Below are positions 54,355 through 64,000 of a stretch of 64,000 bases of DNA, one piece after another. A program made the position numbers and the translations under genes. Positions within the stretch are counted from its first letter, which is position 1; each line of letters starts with the position of its first letter. This DNA is from JBDHDH01 sp039591615 (GTDB taxonomy: Bacteria > Gemmatimonadota > Gemmatimonadetes > Gemmatimonadales > GWC2-71-9). The stretch is from the NCBI GenBank assembly GCA_039591615.1, contig JBDHDH010000009.1, positions 1 through 64,000 on the forward strand, written 5' to 3'. Under the pieces are notes generated by a model that worked only from the letters and a program-made list of their open reading frames with translations, had not been told where the DNA came from and did not search any database.

Positions 54355-54588
54355 ATGGATCCCGGCCCATTCATCGCGCTCGCGTTTGCCTCGCCAGCCA
54401 TCATCGCGGCGGTGGGTGCTGTATGGCTAGGAGCGAGAGCGCTCCGCATCTGGAGTCAGCGACGCGGCCGCACCTACGAGGCCATCGATCAGCTGCGGGA
54501 AGAGATGGCCGAACTCCAGGAGCGCCTGGATTTCCACGAACGGCTTCTGCAACGTCGCAGTGATGCGGCGAGGTTGGAAGACAGGTAA
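54355..54588 (+). CDS. Small membrane protein with C-terminal coiled coil
   Basis: 77 residues from the ATG at 54355. Membrane helix about 8-28 (FASPAIIAAVGAVWLGA), then a charged coiled coil with QLREEMAELQERLDFHERLLQ. Same layout and signature (ERLDFxERLL) as 11486-11719 and the frameshifted copy at 43516. PspB-like in shape. The proposed promoter just upstream suggests independent expression. Confidence 0.75.
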   Translation: MDPGPFIALAFASPAIIAAVGAVWLGARALRIWSQRRGRTYEAIDQLREEMAELQERLDFHERLLQRRSDAARLEDR

Positions 54589-54610
54589 GGGTTCGTGCTC
54601 GGTGAGGTTG

Positions 54611-55345
54611 CTATCCGATGCCGAGCAGATCGGGCAGTTCTCTCAAGCTCCGGATCGCGGGGACCTCATCGTCGGTCGGCCCATCACGCTGTAGGAGCAC
54701 GACACCAAGACCGGCGTTGTGTCCACCCTCGACGTCGTCCACAGGGCTATCGCCGACGTGCAGGACCCGGTGCGGAGCGACGTCCAGGCGGCGACACGCT
54801 TCGAGGAAGATGGCCGGATCCGGCTTCACGGCACCCACCTCGGCGGAAGCGAGCACATGATGGAATGCGTGGCGCAGACCGAGCTCCGTACAAAAATGCC
54901 CGAGACCGCACTGCCAGTTCGAGACGACCGCCGTAGGGAACCCTGCCTGTCTCACTAAACGGAGAACATCGGGGACTTCCGGGAAGACAGCGAGGCTGGC
55001 CGGCCCGAGGACGTTCCACACGTTGTCGGCGTGATCTGCCGCCACGGCGTCTGGCACCCGGATACTCAGTCGCCGGAACACCCGTACGGCGAGTCTGCGG
55101 AAGTACCGCCGCCTCTCTTCTAGAGATTGGTTCGGATTGTACTCGAGCCCATGGGGTTCGAAGACGTCGTAGAGTACTTGATGCTCCCACGGATCCGACT
55201 CGAGGCCCTGCTCACGCAGGTACTCCATCAACATCGCGCCGCGCCCTCCACTCGTCCGGTGGTAGACGAGGGTGTTGTAGAAGTCGAAGCTCACGGCGTC
55301 GACCGGCCGTCCTGCTCGATGGCCTCCCTCGAGCTGTTGCGTCAC
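54611..55345 (-). CDS. HAD-superfamily hydrolase
   Basis: 244 residues, GTG start. Motif I is FDFYNTLV: nucleophile Asp followed by Tyr where phosphatases have a second Asp, as in the HDHD3/REG-2 and haloacid dehalogenase branch. Motif II SNWQ, motif III Lys in GAVKPDPAIF, motif IV HVGDSPVDDV. A helical cap lies between about 25 and 110. It may be a phosphatase or dehalogenase; the missing second Asp makes a simple phosphatase less sure. Start uncertain. Confidence 0.88.
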   Translation of the reverse strand: MTQQLEGGHRAGRPVDAVSFDFYNTLVYHRTSGGRGAMLMEYLREQGLESDPWEHQVLYDVFEPHGLEYNPNQSLEERRRYFRRLAVRVFRRLSIRVPDAVAADHADNVWNVLGPASLAVFPEVPDVLRLVRQAGFPTAVVSNWQCGLGHFCTELGLRHAFHHVLASAEVGAVKPDPAIFLEACRRLDVAPHRVLHVGDSPVDDVEGGHNAGLGVVLLQRDGPTDDEVPAIRSLRELPDLLGIG

Positions 55346-55380
55346 GCGAGCACTTCGTGCGGTGGGGCGCTTTCCCTATC

Positions 55381-56037
55381 TCAGCTTCCGTAGCTGCTGC
55401 ACTGGGGCTCACCGGCTCCGGCGGATTCGATCAGCTCGACGATTTCTCTGAGCGTCTCCTGGCCCCGGTCGGTATCGTACCAAGCATACTTCTGATCGAA
55501 GAGCTCCTCCTCGTCGAGCTTCGGCTCGTTCTCGAGAAACCAAGCCTGGAGCCTCGCCGGCCGCTCCACCCAACAACCCATTTCCTCGAAGTCGGCGTCG
55601 AGGAGAAGGAGCGTCGGGGTTGCCGCGCGCCCGTCCGGGGTACGGTGTGACTCCATGATCCGGCGGCCGGCCTCAGAGTCGACGATTCGCATGTCGAGGT
55701 TGCCGGCAACATCCACCAGCTTCGCGATATAGGGAATCGTGTTGGCCGAATCCCCACACCAGTCCTCTGCGACCACCAACAGGCGCCATCGGCCCGGTAT
55801 GGAGGTGACACGTACCCGCAACGCATCCGACACCTGCGCATTCGCATAGTGCTCCCTCCAGGCCTGCTTCCGACGTGTGGCGGCGTCCCGGAACTCCACG
55901 TACGTCTTTCCCCGGTTGTAGAGTGCTTCAAGATCGGACAGCATGACCCCGCTCGAGTTTGCAATCGTCTCAACGCTAGGACATCCTGCTACCGACCCCG
56001 ACAGGAGGAACAACGATGCGGTTACGAATGTCAGCAT
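55381..56037 (-). CDS. Thioredoxin-like lipoprotein
   Basis: 218 residues from the ATG at 56035-56037, preceded by AGGAGG five bases upstream. Signal with lipobox VAGC. Thioredoxin-fold region about 60-190 with EDWCGDSANT: a WCxxS active site with only one Cys. Such proteins reduce or bind disulfides through one Cys, or have lost redox activity. TPTLLLLD is the cis-Pro region. Located in the envelope. Same strand as the HAD gene, 35 bases upstream of it. Confidence 0.82.
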   Translation of the reverse strand: MLTFVTASLFLLSGSVAGCPSVETIANSSGVMLSDLEALYNRGKTYVEFRDAATRRKQAWREHYANAQVSDALRVRVTSIPGRWRLLVVAEDWCGDSANTIPYIAKLVDVAGNLDMRIVDSEAGRRIMESHRTPDGRAATPTLLLLDADFEEMGCWVERPARLQAWFLENEPKLDEEELFDQKYAWYDTDRGQETLREIVELIESAGAGEPQCSSYGS

Positions 56038-56236
56038 ATGTCCTCCTACCGACCCTGGCTCGATCGTCCCCGGCAAACCGACTGGCCGCGGCCGCAGGAC
56101 GCCGGTTAGCCACTGCGACATTCAACGATGGGGTGTCGTGACGATTTGCGAAAGTGTACGAGTGCCGCCCGCATTCCCCGGCAGGGTACGTCTCGCTACC
56201 TTCCCCGAGGCCTCGACCCAAACGGAGGGAGACGCC

Positions 56237-56740
56237 ATGGCGACGCCGGCGTCGTTCGATATCTCGACTGGTGCCGATCTGCAGGAAGTGGACAATGCTG
56301 TGAATCAAGCACGGAAGGAAGTGGCTCAGCGCTACGACTTCAAGGGATCGCACTGCATACTCGATTTCGACAAGCGTGAGGTGATGATCCATCTTGAGGC
56401 CGACGATGACTTCCGAATCAAGGCCCTGTGGGACGTCTTGCAAACGAAATTGATACGGCGGAAGGTGCCACTCAAGAACGTGCAGGTGCACGACCCCAAG
56501 CCAGCAGCCGGCGGCCGCGTGAGACAACAGATCGCGCTCCAACAAAGTCTCCCGGCCGACACGACGCGGGCCATCGTAAAGGACATCAAGGGACTGGGTC
56601 TGAAGAAGGTTCAGGCTGCCATCCAGGGCGAAGAAGTGCGAGTGTCGTCCCCGTCGAGAGACGCGCTGCAGGAAGTCATCGCGTTTCTGCGATCCAAAGA
56701 CTACGGCGTCGAGCTGCGATTCGGGAATTATCGGAGTTAG
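56237..56740 (+). CDS. yajQ: YajQ-family nucleotide-binding protein
   Basis: 167 residues from the ATG at 56237 (GGAGGGA upstream). Two-lobed YajQ fold with the family's conserved N-terminus FDISTGADLQEVDNAVNQA (parts FDISTGADLQEVDNA), QRYDFKGS and the C-terminal LGLKKVQAAIQGEEVRV. YajQ-like proteins bind cyclic di-GMP or RNA in the cytoplasm and modulate transcription. Full length, single gene. Confidence 0.94.
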   Translation: MATPASFDISTGADLQEVDNAVNQARKEVAQRYDFKGSHCILDFDKREVMIHLEADDDFRIKALWDVLQTKLIRRKVPLKNVQVHDPKPAAGGRVRQQIALQQSLPADTTRAIVKDIKGLGLKKVQAAIQGEEVRVSSPSRDALQEVIAFLRSKDYGVELRFGNYRS

Positions 56741-56807
56741 GGCGCTGATCGCGTCCCCGGGGCTGCTCCGCGGCACGGCCGCTCGGTGAGTGACGGCGTT
56801 CGCGGCG

Positions 56808-59324
<2,517 letters not shown>

Positions 59325-59378
59325 TAGATGATATGCATCGCTTTGGGCGTGAGGTTTCGAGTCCTGATCCCTATCGGG

Positions 59379-60569
59379 TCAAAACGTAGCGTTCAACATG
59401 ATGTAGGTCCACACCATGTTTTCGCTCAGTCTTCCTATTTGCGAGAAGCCGTCCGCTTGAAAGATGTACGCTAGGCCCGCGCTTGCTTGGAGATTCGTCG
59501 AATAGCGGTGAACGAAGGTTAGATCGATTTCCTCTCCGAGATGTTTCGTCGTCAGAGTGCCGCGCCTGGCCGTGCGAAAGGAGTGAATATCTAGATTGGC
59601 CGTGAAGTCATCCCTCGGCCGGATGGATCCCTTCACCGCGACATCCTGTAGCCCCAATCCAGCGGTGTGGGCGGGAATGTTGAGGAAGAGATCGGCGAAG
59701 CCGTAGAACTTGTGGTTGGTTGCAAAAAGGGTGTCGAACACCTTGATCTCGCCATCCGCGGGATCATTGTCGCCCGACAGATAATCATACCAAAACGTCA
59801 CGCTTCCAAGGCCGTTCGCCACTGCCGTGCCGATCCGTGCACCTAGCATGAAAGCGGTCACGTCTTGACCGCTCCTGGTGCCAACCTGGAGCGACCCCTC
59901 CACCCGGTAACGGATGCTCGACCGCGCACCGTGAACGCGGACCCCCAGCGTACCTTGATCGGTTTCGGGAACACCTTCGGTCTTGTTGTACACAACATAC
60001 GGCTCGACGGCCCCTGAGCCGGTACCGATGACACCGTAGGCGCCGACGAGCACCGCATCTCGGTCGTGGGTGGGCGCCGTCTCCTGTTGGAGGCGGTACC
60101 CGAACAGGTTGACGGCCGCGTTTCCGGCGCCGGCCACTACCCGGGCCCCGTCGAACGACCGCCCTTGCTGTGTCCAGCCCACCGCACCGACCAACCGCTG
60201 GCCTCCGAGGTTCAGCTCTTCCCTGCCCACGCGAAGACGCAGGGCTTGCTTGGTGGGCGCTTCGATCTCGATGTACCCTTGATGGAGGTCCAAGTTGTCC
60301 GCAGAAAAGTCGGTGAGCGTGTTCTCTTCTTCTCCAAACAGTCTGACGTCCTGGACCTGGATGAAGACACGTACCTGGCGATCCAGTACGGCGGTGAGGT
60401 TCGCCCGGACCCGCATCGACGTGAAGGCGTCACGGGTTCCACCGGTCGCCGGATCCCTGTACTCGTATCGCGGCCGGATCTGACCGCCAAAGGTGATATC
60501 CTGTGCGCTCGCGGGTGTGGTCCACACTGCGACGAGTCCCAGGATAGTGGTCCAGTGAAGCCTTCTCAT
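59379..60569 (-). CDS. Outer-membrane beta-barrel (alginate-export-like porin)
   Basis: 396 residues from the ATG at 60567-60569 (GGAG upstream). Signal peptide ends near PASAQ. The rest is a beta-barrel rich in alternating strands (QIRPRYEYRD, RVRANLTAVLDRQVRVFIQVQ, QGYIEIEAPTKQALRLRVGREEL) and ends in Phe. The GQIRPRYEYR start and R-G-R-E-E-L motif are typical of alginate-export/AlgE-type barrels used as general porins. It lies between the receptor and the NirS-like gene, all on the minus strand. Confidence 0.85.
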   Translation of the reverse strand: MRRLHWTTILGLVAVWTTPASAQDITFGGQIRPRYEYRDPATGGTRDAFTSMRVRANLTAVLDRQVRVFIQVQDVRLFGEEENTLTDFSADNLDLHQGYIEIEAPTKQALRLRVGREELNLGGQRLVGAVGWTQQGRSFDGARVVAGAGNAAVNLFGYRLQQETAPTHDRDAVLVGAYGVIGTGSGAVEPYVVYNKTEGVPETDQGTLGVRVHGARSSIRYRVEGSLQVGTRSGQDVTAFMLGARIGTAVANGLGSVTFWYDYLSGDNDPADGEIKVFDTLFATNHKFYGFADLFLNIPAHTAGLGLQDVAVKGSIRPRDDFTANLDIHSFRTARRGTLTTKHLGEEIDLTFVHRYSTNLQASAGLAYIFQADGFSQIGRLSENMVWTYIMLNATF

Positions 60570-60736
60570 GGTAGTGCTCCGCTCTCCGGTGGTACTTAGC
60601 AGCCTGCCTCTCGCCATGTGGGAACTGCTCAAGAACGAAAGAGGGGAGCGTGACGGTCGCCGAGGTAAGGGAATACGCTCGATTCCACCTTGCTCTTCAG
60701 CGCACCTCTGCTTTCACTCCCCCCTTCCGTTGATCG

Positions 60737-62710
60737 TCAATAGATGTCGTTGGCGGTATTGTACACGTTGAACTTGCCCGTCGGCGTGAAGACCCACCCG
60801 CCGCGTAGCCGTTTTATCTCGGTCAACGTCCGATCGTCGTAGACGACGATCTCACCCTCCCGGTCCCACACGGATACCCAGACCTCCGTGCCCGCCTTGT
60901 TGTACTCGAAATGCACGGCAGCTCCCCGGTCGCCCACTGACCAGCAGCGGTAGAGCTTCCCTTGAGCCTTCGAGTAGACGCAGGCCTGGCGGGCCCCCGC
61001 GGGGTCGTTGTTGAGGGGCATATCCGTCCACACCCACGGGGAGTTGGGATGGGTCTTGAGGAAGAGGCTGCCAGTGCCTTCCAGCGGTATCTCCCGGACC
61101 ACCTTCCACGCATGCTCGGGGTGGTTCACCGGATCCGCCCCGTACACCGCGAGGAGGCCTTGGCCGATGTGCACGGTCGCGTTGACCCAGCCGTACTCGG
61201 GGTCCTCCCAGTTGGCACCGCGCCCGGGGTGGGGACGAACCCCAACGTCCATGATGGTCACCAGCTTCTGCTCCTGGACGTCCACCACCGCCATCTTGTC
61301 TTGCATGTTGGCGGACACGATGAAGTACCGACCCGTGTGATCCCACCCTCCGTCGTGGAGGAAACGCTCAGCGGCGATCCGTGACACCATAGGGAACCCG
61401 TCCTTGGAGTAGTCGACGATTCCCACGTGCCCCGACTCTTTGAGGGCCAGGACCCATACCGGATCGAAGTGTGACGCCACAATGGAAGCCACCCTGACTT
61501 CCTCCAGCGGCTCGTTGGTGTCCACGGTGTTGCCTTCTACGCTGGTCACCGATAGCGGCTCCAGCGTCAGGCCGTCGAACACGACGTACTGTGGTGGCCA
61601 GTAGCAGCCTTCGATGAGGTAACGGTCCAGGTACTGATCGCCCCTACCACGGTACTTGCTGCCGTCGACGCTCCGGGCATCGATACAACCCTGCACCTGG
61701 GCCACGAGCGTCGGCTCCGCAGGCCACAAATCGATGAGAGAGACTCTGCCGTCCCGACCGACGGCGTAGAAGTAGCGTCCTGTCGACGAAGACCTGAGAA
61801 TGTGCACGGCGAAACCGGTCTCGATGATGCTCACCATCTCGTAGGTGTCACCATCTACGATGGCCACCTGCCCGGCGTCCCGAAGGATCACGCCAAAGTA
61901 ATTCTGCCAGTCGCGGTCCGTGCGGGGCCACGTCGGCCGATCGATCACGGGCACCAGGAGATCCCAGCTTTCCCTGATCTCCGCCAACGGCCTCCGCGGC
62001 GGATCCGGCGGCGGCAGCTGAACGTACCGCGCCATGATGTCGATTTCCTCGTCGTCCAGGATCTCGTTCCGGCCCCACGCGGGCATCCCCCCTGCCGTAC
62101 CATTGGTGAGAATGATGCGGAGGGCTGCCGTACCGATCTGCGTGGTCCGCACCGGCTGGATGTTGGGGCCCGTGGCCCCTGCCCTCAGCGTTCCGTGGCA
62201 TCCCGCGCAGCGGTCGAAGAAGATCTGTCGCCCACGGGCGAACTGCTCATCCGTGAGCTCGACAGGACCCTCCTCTCCTGCCATGGTAGCCGCCTGACCC
62301 ACGCTCGCCGCGCGGATGTAAGCCAGGATATTGCCGATGTCCATGTCGGTGACGTTCGGCGGCGCCATGGGGACGTTGTTCCACTCGGCAAATAGGGCTC
62401 GCCCAATAGAGTCGTTCTGGGCCATTCCCAGGGGATCCTTGATCCACCTCACCAACCAGTCCCGTTCCCGCCGCTGGTGAATGTCCTTCAAGTCGGGACC
62501 GACTCGGGGCCCTTCTCCGATGGAGTGACAGGCAAAGCACTTCTCCTCGAAGATCTTTCGACCGGCCGCGATTGCCGTCGTGTCCTGACGAGTTGTTGCG
62601 TTTTCCGTCGCGAGGGCCGGCCGATCTCCACCCCACCCCCCAGTCAACAAGAAAGCAGCTATCGGCGCGACGCCGAAAACACCGACAGAGACCGAAGCGA
62701 GCCTGCTCAT
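60737..62710 (-). CDS. nirS: Cytochrome c - cytochrome cd1 fusion (NirS-like nitrite reductase)
   Basis: 657 residues from the ATG at 62708-62710 with AGGAGG eight bases upstream. Signal peptide ends near PALA. Two class-I cytochrome c domains follow: CFACH (about 58) with a Met-containing end (MAPPNVTDMDIG), and CAGCH (about 168). From about 255 the eight-bladed d1 propeller of NirS is complete: TGFAVHI (d1 axial His), RVSLIDLW, YWPPQ, FLHDGGWD, PHPGRGANW, KTHPNSPWVW, and the C-terminal signature TPTGKFNVYNT. NirS reduces nitrite to NO in the periplasm. Standard NirS has one c domain; here the first looks like a fused NirC. None of the haem d1 genes (nirE, F, D/L/G/H, J, N) are nearby. Confidence 0.92.
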   Translation of the reverse strand: MSRLASVSVGVFGVAPIAAFLLTGGWGGDRPALATENATTRQDTTAIAAGRKIFEEKCFACHSIGEGPRVGPDLKDIHQRRERDWLVRWIKDPLGMAQNDSIGRALFAEWNNVPMAPPNVTDMDIGNILAYIRAASVGQAATMAGEEGPVELTDEQFARGRQIFFDRCAGCHGTLRAGATGPNIQPVRTTQIGTAALRIILTNGTAGGMPAWGRNEILDDEEIDIMARYVQLPPPDPPRRPLAEIRESWDLLVPVIDRPTWPRTDRDWQNYFGVILRDAGQVAIVDGDTYEMVSIIETGFAVHILRSSSTGRYFYAVGRDGRVSLIDLWPAEPTLVAQVQGCIDARSVDGSKYRGRGDQYLDRYLIEGCYWPPQYVVFDGLTLEPLSVTSVEGNTVDTNEPLEEVRVASIVASHFDPVWVLALKESGHVGIVDYSKDGFPMVSRIAAERFLHDGGWDHTGRYFIVSANMQDKMAVVDVQEQKLVTIMDVGVRPHPGRGANWEDPEYGWVNATVHIGQGLLAVYGADPVNHPEHAWKVVREIPLEGTGSLFLKTHPNSPWVWTDMPLNNDPAGARQACVYSKAQGKLYRCWSVGDRGAAVHFEYNKAGTEVWVSVWDREGEIVVYDDRTLTEIKRLRGGWVFTPTGKFNVYNTANDIY

Positions 62711-63032
62711 GTCATGCCTCCTGAAAACGAGATTCCAATAGTCGTATGCCGTGAACTGACCTGAACGCCATTCTGCGTTAGCCGATACAAACCCCAACTG
62801 TTGCGGGGAATTGAAGCTGAACCAAACATGAACGATTCTTCATAATGCATCCACCCGCCGTGATGCACCGGCGGGCGGGCCATTGAGCCGTCGTTCCGGG
62901 AGCTGCTCGCGGGCCGGCAACAAACGTTGCGGCCCTCGTAAGCAGCGCAGGTTGGGGCGACGCAAGAGCAAGGGTCCGAGCGGCACGCGTCGACAGTCGA
63001 TCCCCCCGCCCCCCCGGTAGCACCCGCCGGCT
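62711..63032. other. Intergenic region upstream of the NirS-like gene
   Basis: 322 bases. A hairpin with 7-base arms CCCGCCG and CGGCGGG lies at 62854-62875; on the minus strand it follows the RCC1-repeat gene and may end its transcript, though no T-run follows. The NirS-like promoter should lie at 62720-62850, but no exact FNR or sigma-70 site was found. Confidence 0.4.
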
Positions 63033-64000
63033 CTATTCCACCACCCGGACCGGGGTCGCGCTATTGAAGTTCGTGCCGTCGCCGAGTTGCCCGGAGAGGT
63101 TCAAGCCCCAACAGTAGACGTCGCCGTCAGTGGTGACCGCGCACGTGTGTGCCCTCCCCGTCGATACCGACCCGAAGGCGAGGGCCCCAGACACCAACAC
63201 GGGCGTGCCGGATCCAAGTCCGGTGCCGTTACCCAGCTGGAAGGCATCGTTGTCCCCCCAGCAATACCCATCGTCGCCCGTGAAGCTGATACCGCAGGCG
63301 TACTCCACGCCGGCATCGATAGAGGAAAACCCCAAGCCACCACCCACCGGCACCGGAACGTCGCTGCCAACGCCGGTACCGTTTCCAAGCTCACCCAGGC
63401 TGTTGATCCCCCAGCACAATCCCTCTCCCGTCTGGTCCACGCTGCAGGTGAACGCCGTTCCGGCGTCAATGGAGGCGAGCGGCGAAGCGCTCGCGACGAA
63501 CACGGGAAGTCCGCCCCCCAAAGCGGGGCCGTCGCCCAATTCGCCAGCCGTGTCGTCGCCCCAGCACTGTGCGGTTCCCGCTACGGCGTCCACCGAGCAC
63601 GAATGAAAGTCTCCGGCGCTCACCGCAGTCGCTTGGACACCTGCGACCTGTAGCGGGGCGTTGGTGGGATTGGTCGTGCCGTCACCAAGCTGACCGAACG
63701 AGTTGAGTCCCCAACAGTAGACATCACCGGTCATGCTCTCGACCCCGCATGTGTGGCCCGCACCACCATCCACCTGGTCCCACGTGCGCCCACCGGCGAC
63801 GACGACGGGCGCACTGGCCAAGTTGTTCGAGTTGTCACCAAGCTGCCCATTCGCATTCGCTCCCCAGCAGAATACATCTCCGGTGGTGGTGGTGCCGCAC
63901 GTGTGGAAGGAACCGGCAGACACCCAAGCGAACTCATGCCCGCCGCTCACGAGCACTGGGATGCTGCTGGGGTTGTTGGATGCGTCGCCCAGCTGGCCGT
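63033..64000 (-). CDS. RCC1-repeat protein, 5' end outside window
   Basis: About 320 residues visible; the frame is open to the window edge, so the N-terminus is missing. Six RCC1/ALPHA-tubulin-suppressor-type repeats of about 50 residues: pairs such as TCGVESMTGDVYCWGLNSFGQLGDGT (core VYCWGLNSFGQLGDGT) and HTCAVTTDGDVYCWGLNLSGQLGDGT (core DVYCWGLNLSGQLGDGT), with a Cys pair in each repeat. They build a seven-bladed propeller. In bacteria such proteins are secreted or surface proteins of unknown function. The visible Cys are expected to form disulfides, so it is probably exported. Confidence 0.9.
   Translation of the reverse strand, partial: GQLGDASNNPSSIPVLVSGGHEFAWVSAGSFHTCGTTTTGDVFCWGANANGQLGDNSNNLASAPVVVAGGRTWDQVDGGAGHTCGVESMTGDVYCWGLNSFGQLGDGTTNPTNAPLQVAGVQATAVSAGDFHSCSVDAVAGTAQCWGDDTAGELGDGPALGGGLPVFVASASPLASIDAGTAFTCSVDQTGEGLCWGINSLGELGNGTGVGSDVPVPVGGGLGFSSIDAGVEYACGISFTGDDGYCWGDNDAFQLGNGTGLGSGTPVLVSGALAFGSVSTGRAHTCAVTTDGDVYCWGLNLSGQLGDGTNFNSATPVRVVE

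Noticed and set aside
62811..62825. FNR-box-like sequence TTGAA...ACCAA upstream of the NirS-like gene
   Set aside because: Half-sites match poorly and the spacing is off by one from TTGAT-N4-ATCAA; I would not call a regulator site on it.

Overview
The window is a high-GC (low-to-mid 60s percent by eye), gene-dense piece of bacterial chromosome. The gene content points to an environmental diderm, most likely Gemmatimonadota or a near relative. It has membrane-anchored Ser/Thr kinases with PEGA or Ig-like tails, TolB/PD40 lipoproteins, a TSP3-OmpA protein, a TonB receptor, Tat-exported amidohydrolases, an RCC1-repeat protein and many GTG starts with 4-base GTGA overlaps. This assignment is inference; there is no rRNA, tRNA or other taxonomic marker in the window. 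No CRISPR array, insertion sequence, prophage or origin was seen.

Layout. 1-6.7 kb: two tandem Ser/Thr kinases (the first cut by the window edge), an exported PEGA-like protein and a PD40 lipoprotein, all on the + strand. 7.2-9.6 kb: OmpA-type protein and a Crp/Fnr regulator. 9.7-18.2 kb: MDR dehydrogenase, small proteins, haloalkane-dehalogenase-like hydrolase, a decayed PQQ sugar dehydrogenase next to a GcvT-family enzyme, cupin, universal stress protein and a secreted S9 peptidase. 18.6-25 kb (- strand): zinc ribbon, a coupled pair of ILVBL/HACL2-type ThDP enzyme and GMC long-chain-alcohol-oxidase-type enzyme, and a sodium:solute symporter. 25-39 kb: mostly exported hydrolases (lipoprotein/M6/PD40 operon, two M20 amidohydrolases, M14-like protein, arginase-fold protein, a Tat-exported HisC-like aminotransferase, M55 peptidase, MltG). 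39.7-46 kb: Nudix-like protein, PspC, GlpD, small membrane proteins and an esterase-like hydrolase. 46.3-56.7 kb: hot-dog protein, a Rieske-ThDP fusion, an unknown partner, a Tat-exported class V aminotransferase, CopD, a Rieske-glutamate-synthase-domain fusion, HAD, thioredoxin-like lipoprotein and YajQ. 56.8-64 kb (- strand): TonB receptor, beta-barrel porin, a two-haem-domain cytochrome cd1 (NirS-like) and a partial RCC1-repeat protein.

How the parts may work together. The 25-39 kb block suggests scavenging of peptides and N-carbamoyl or ureido compounds outside the cytoplasm plus cell-wall turnover. The HACL2/alcohol-oxidase pair suggests long-chain lipid oxidation through aldehydes. The NirS-like protein implies nitrite reduction or a related periplasmic redox role, but no haem d1 synthesis genes are nearby. 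The most unusual items are two different enzymes carrying N-terminal Rieske domains within 8 kb (Rieske-ThDP at 46.9 kb, Rieske-GltS at 52.7 kb), the cytochrome c-cd1 fusion, and a set of three small membrane coiled-coil proteins sharing one signature, one of them frameshifted.
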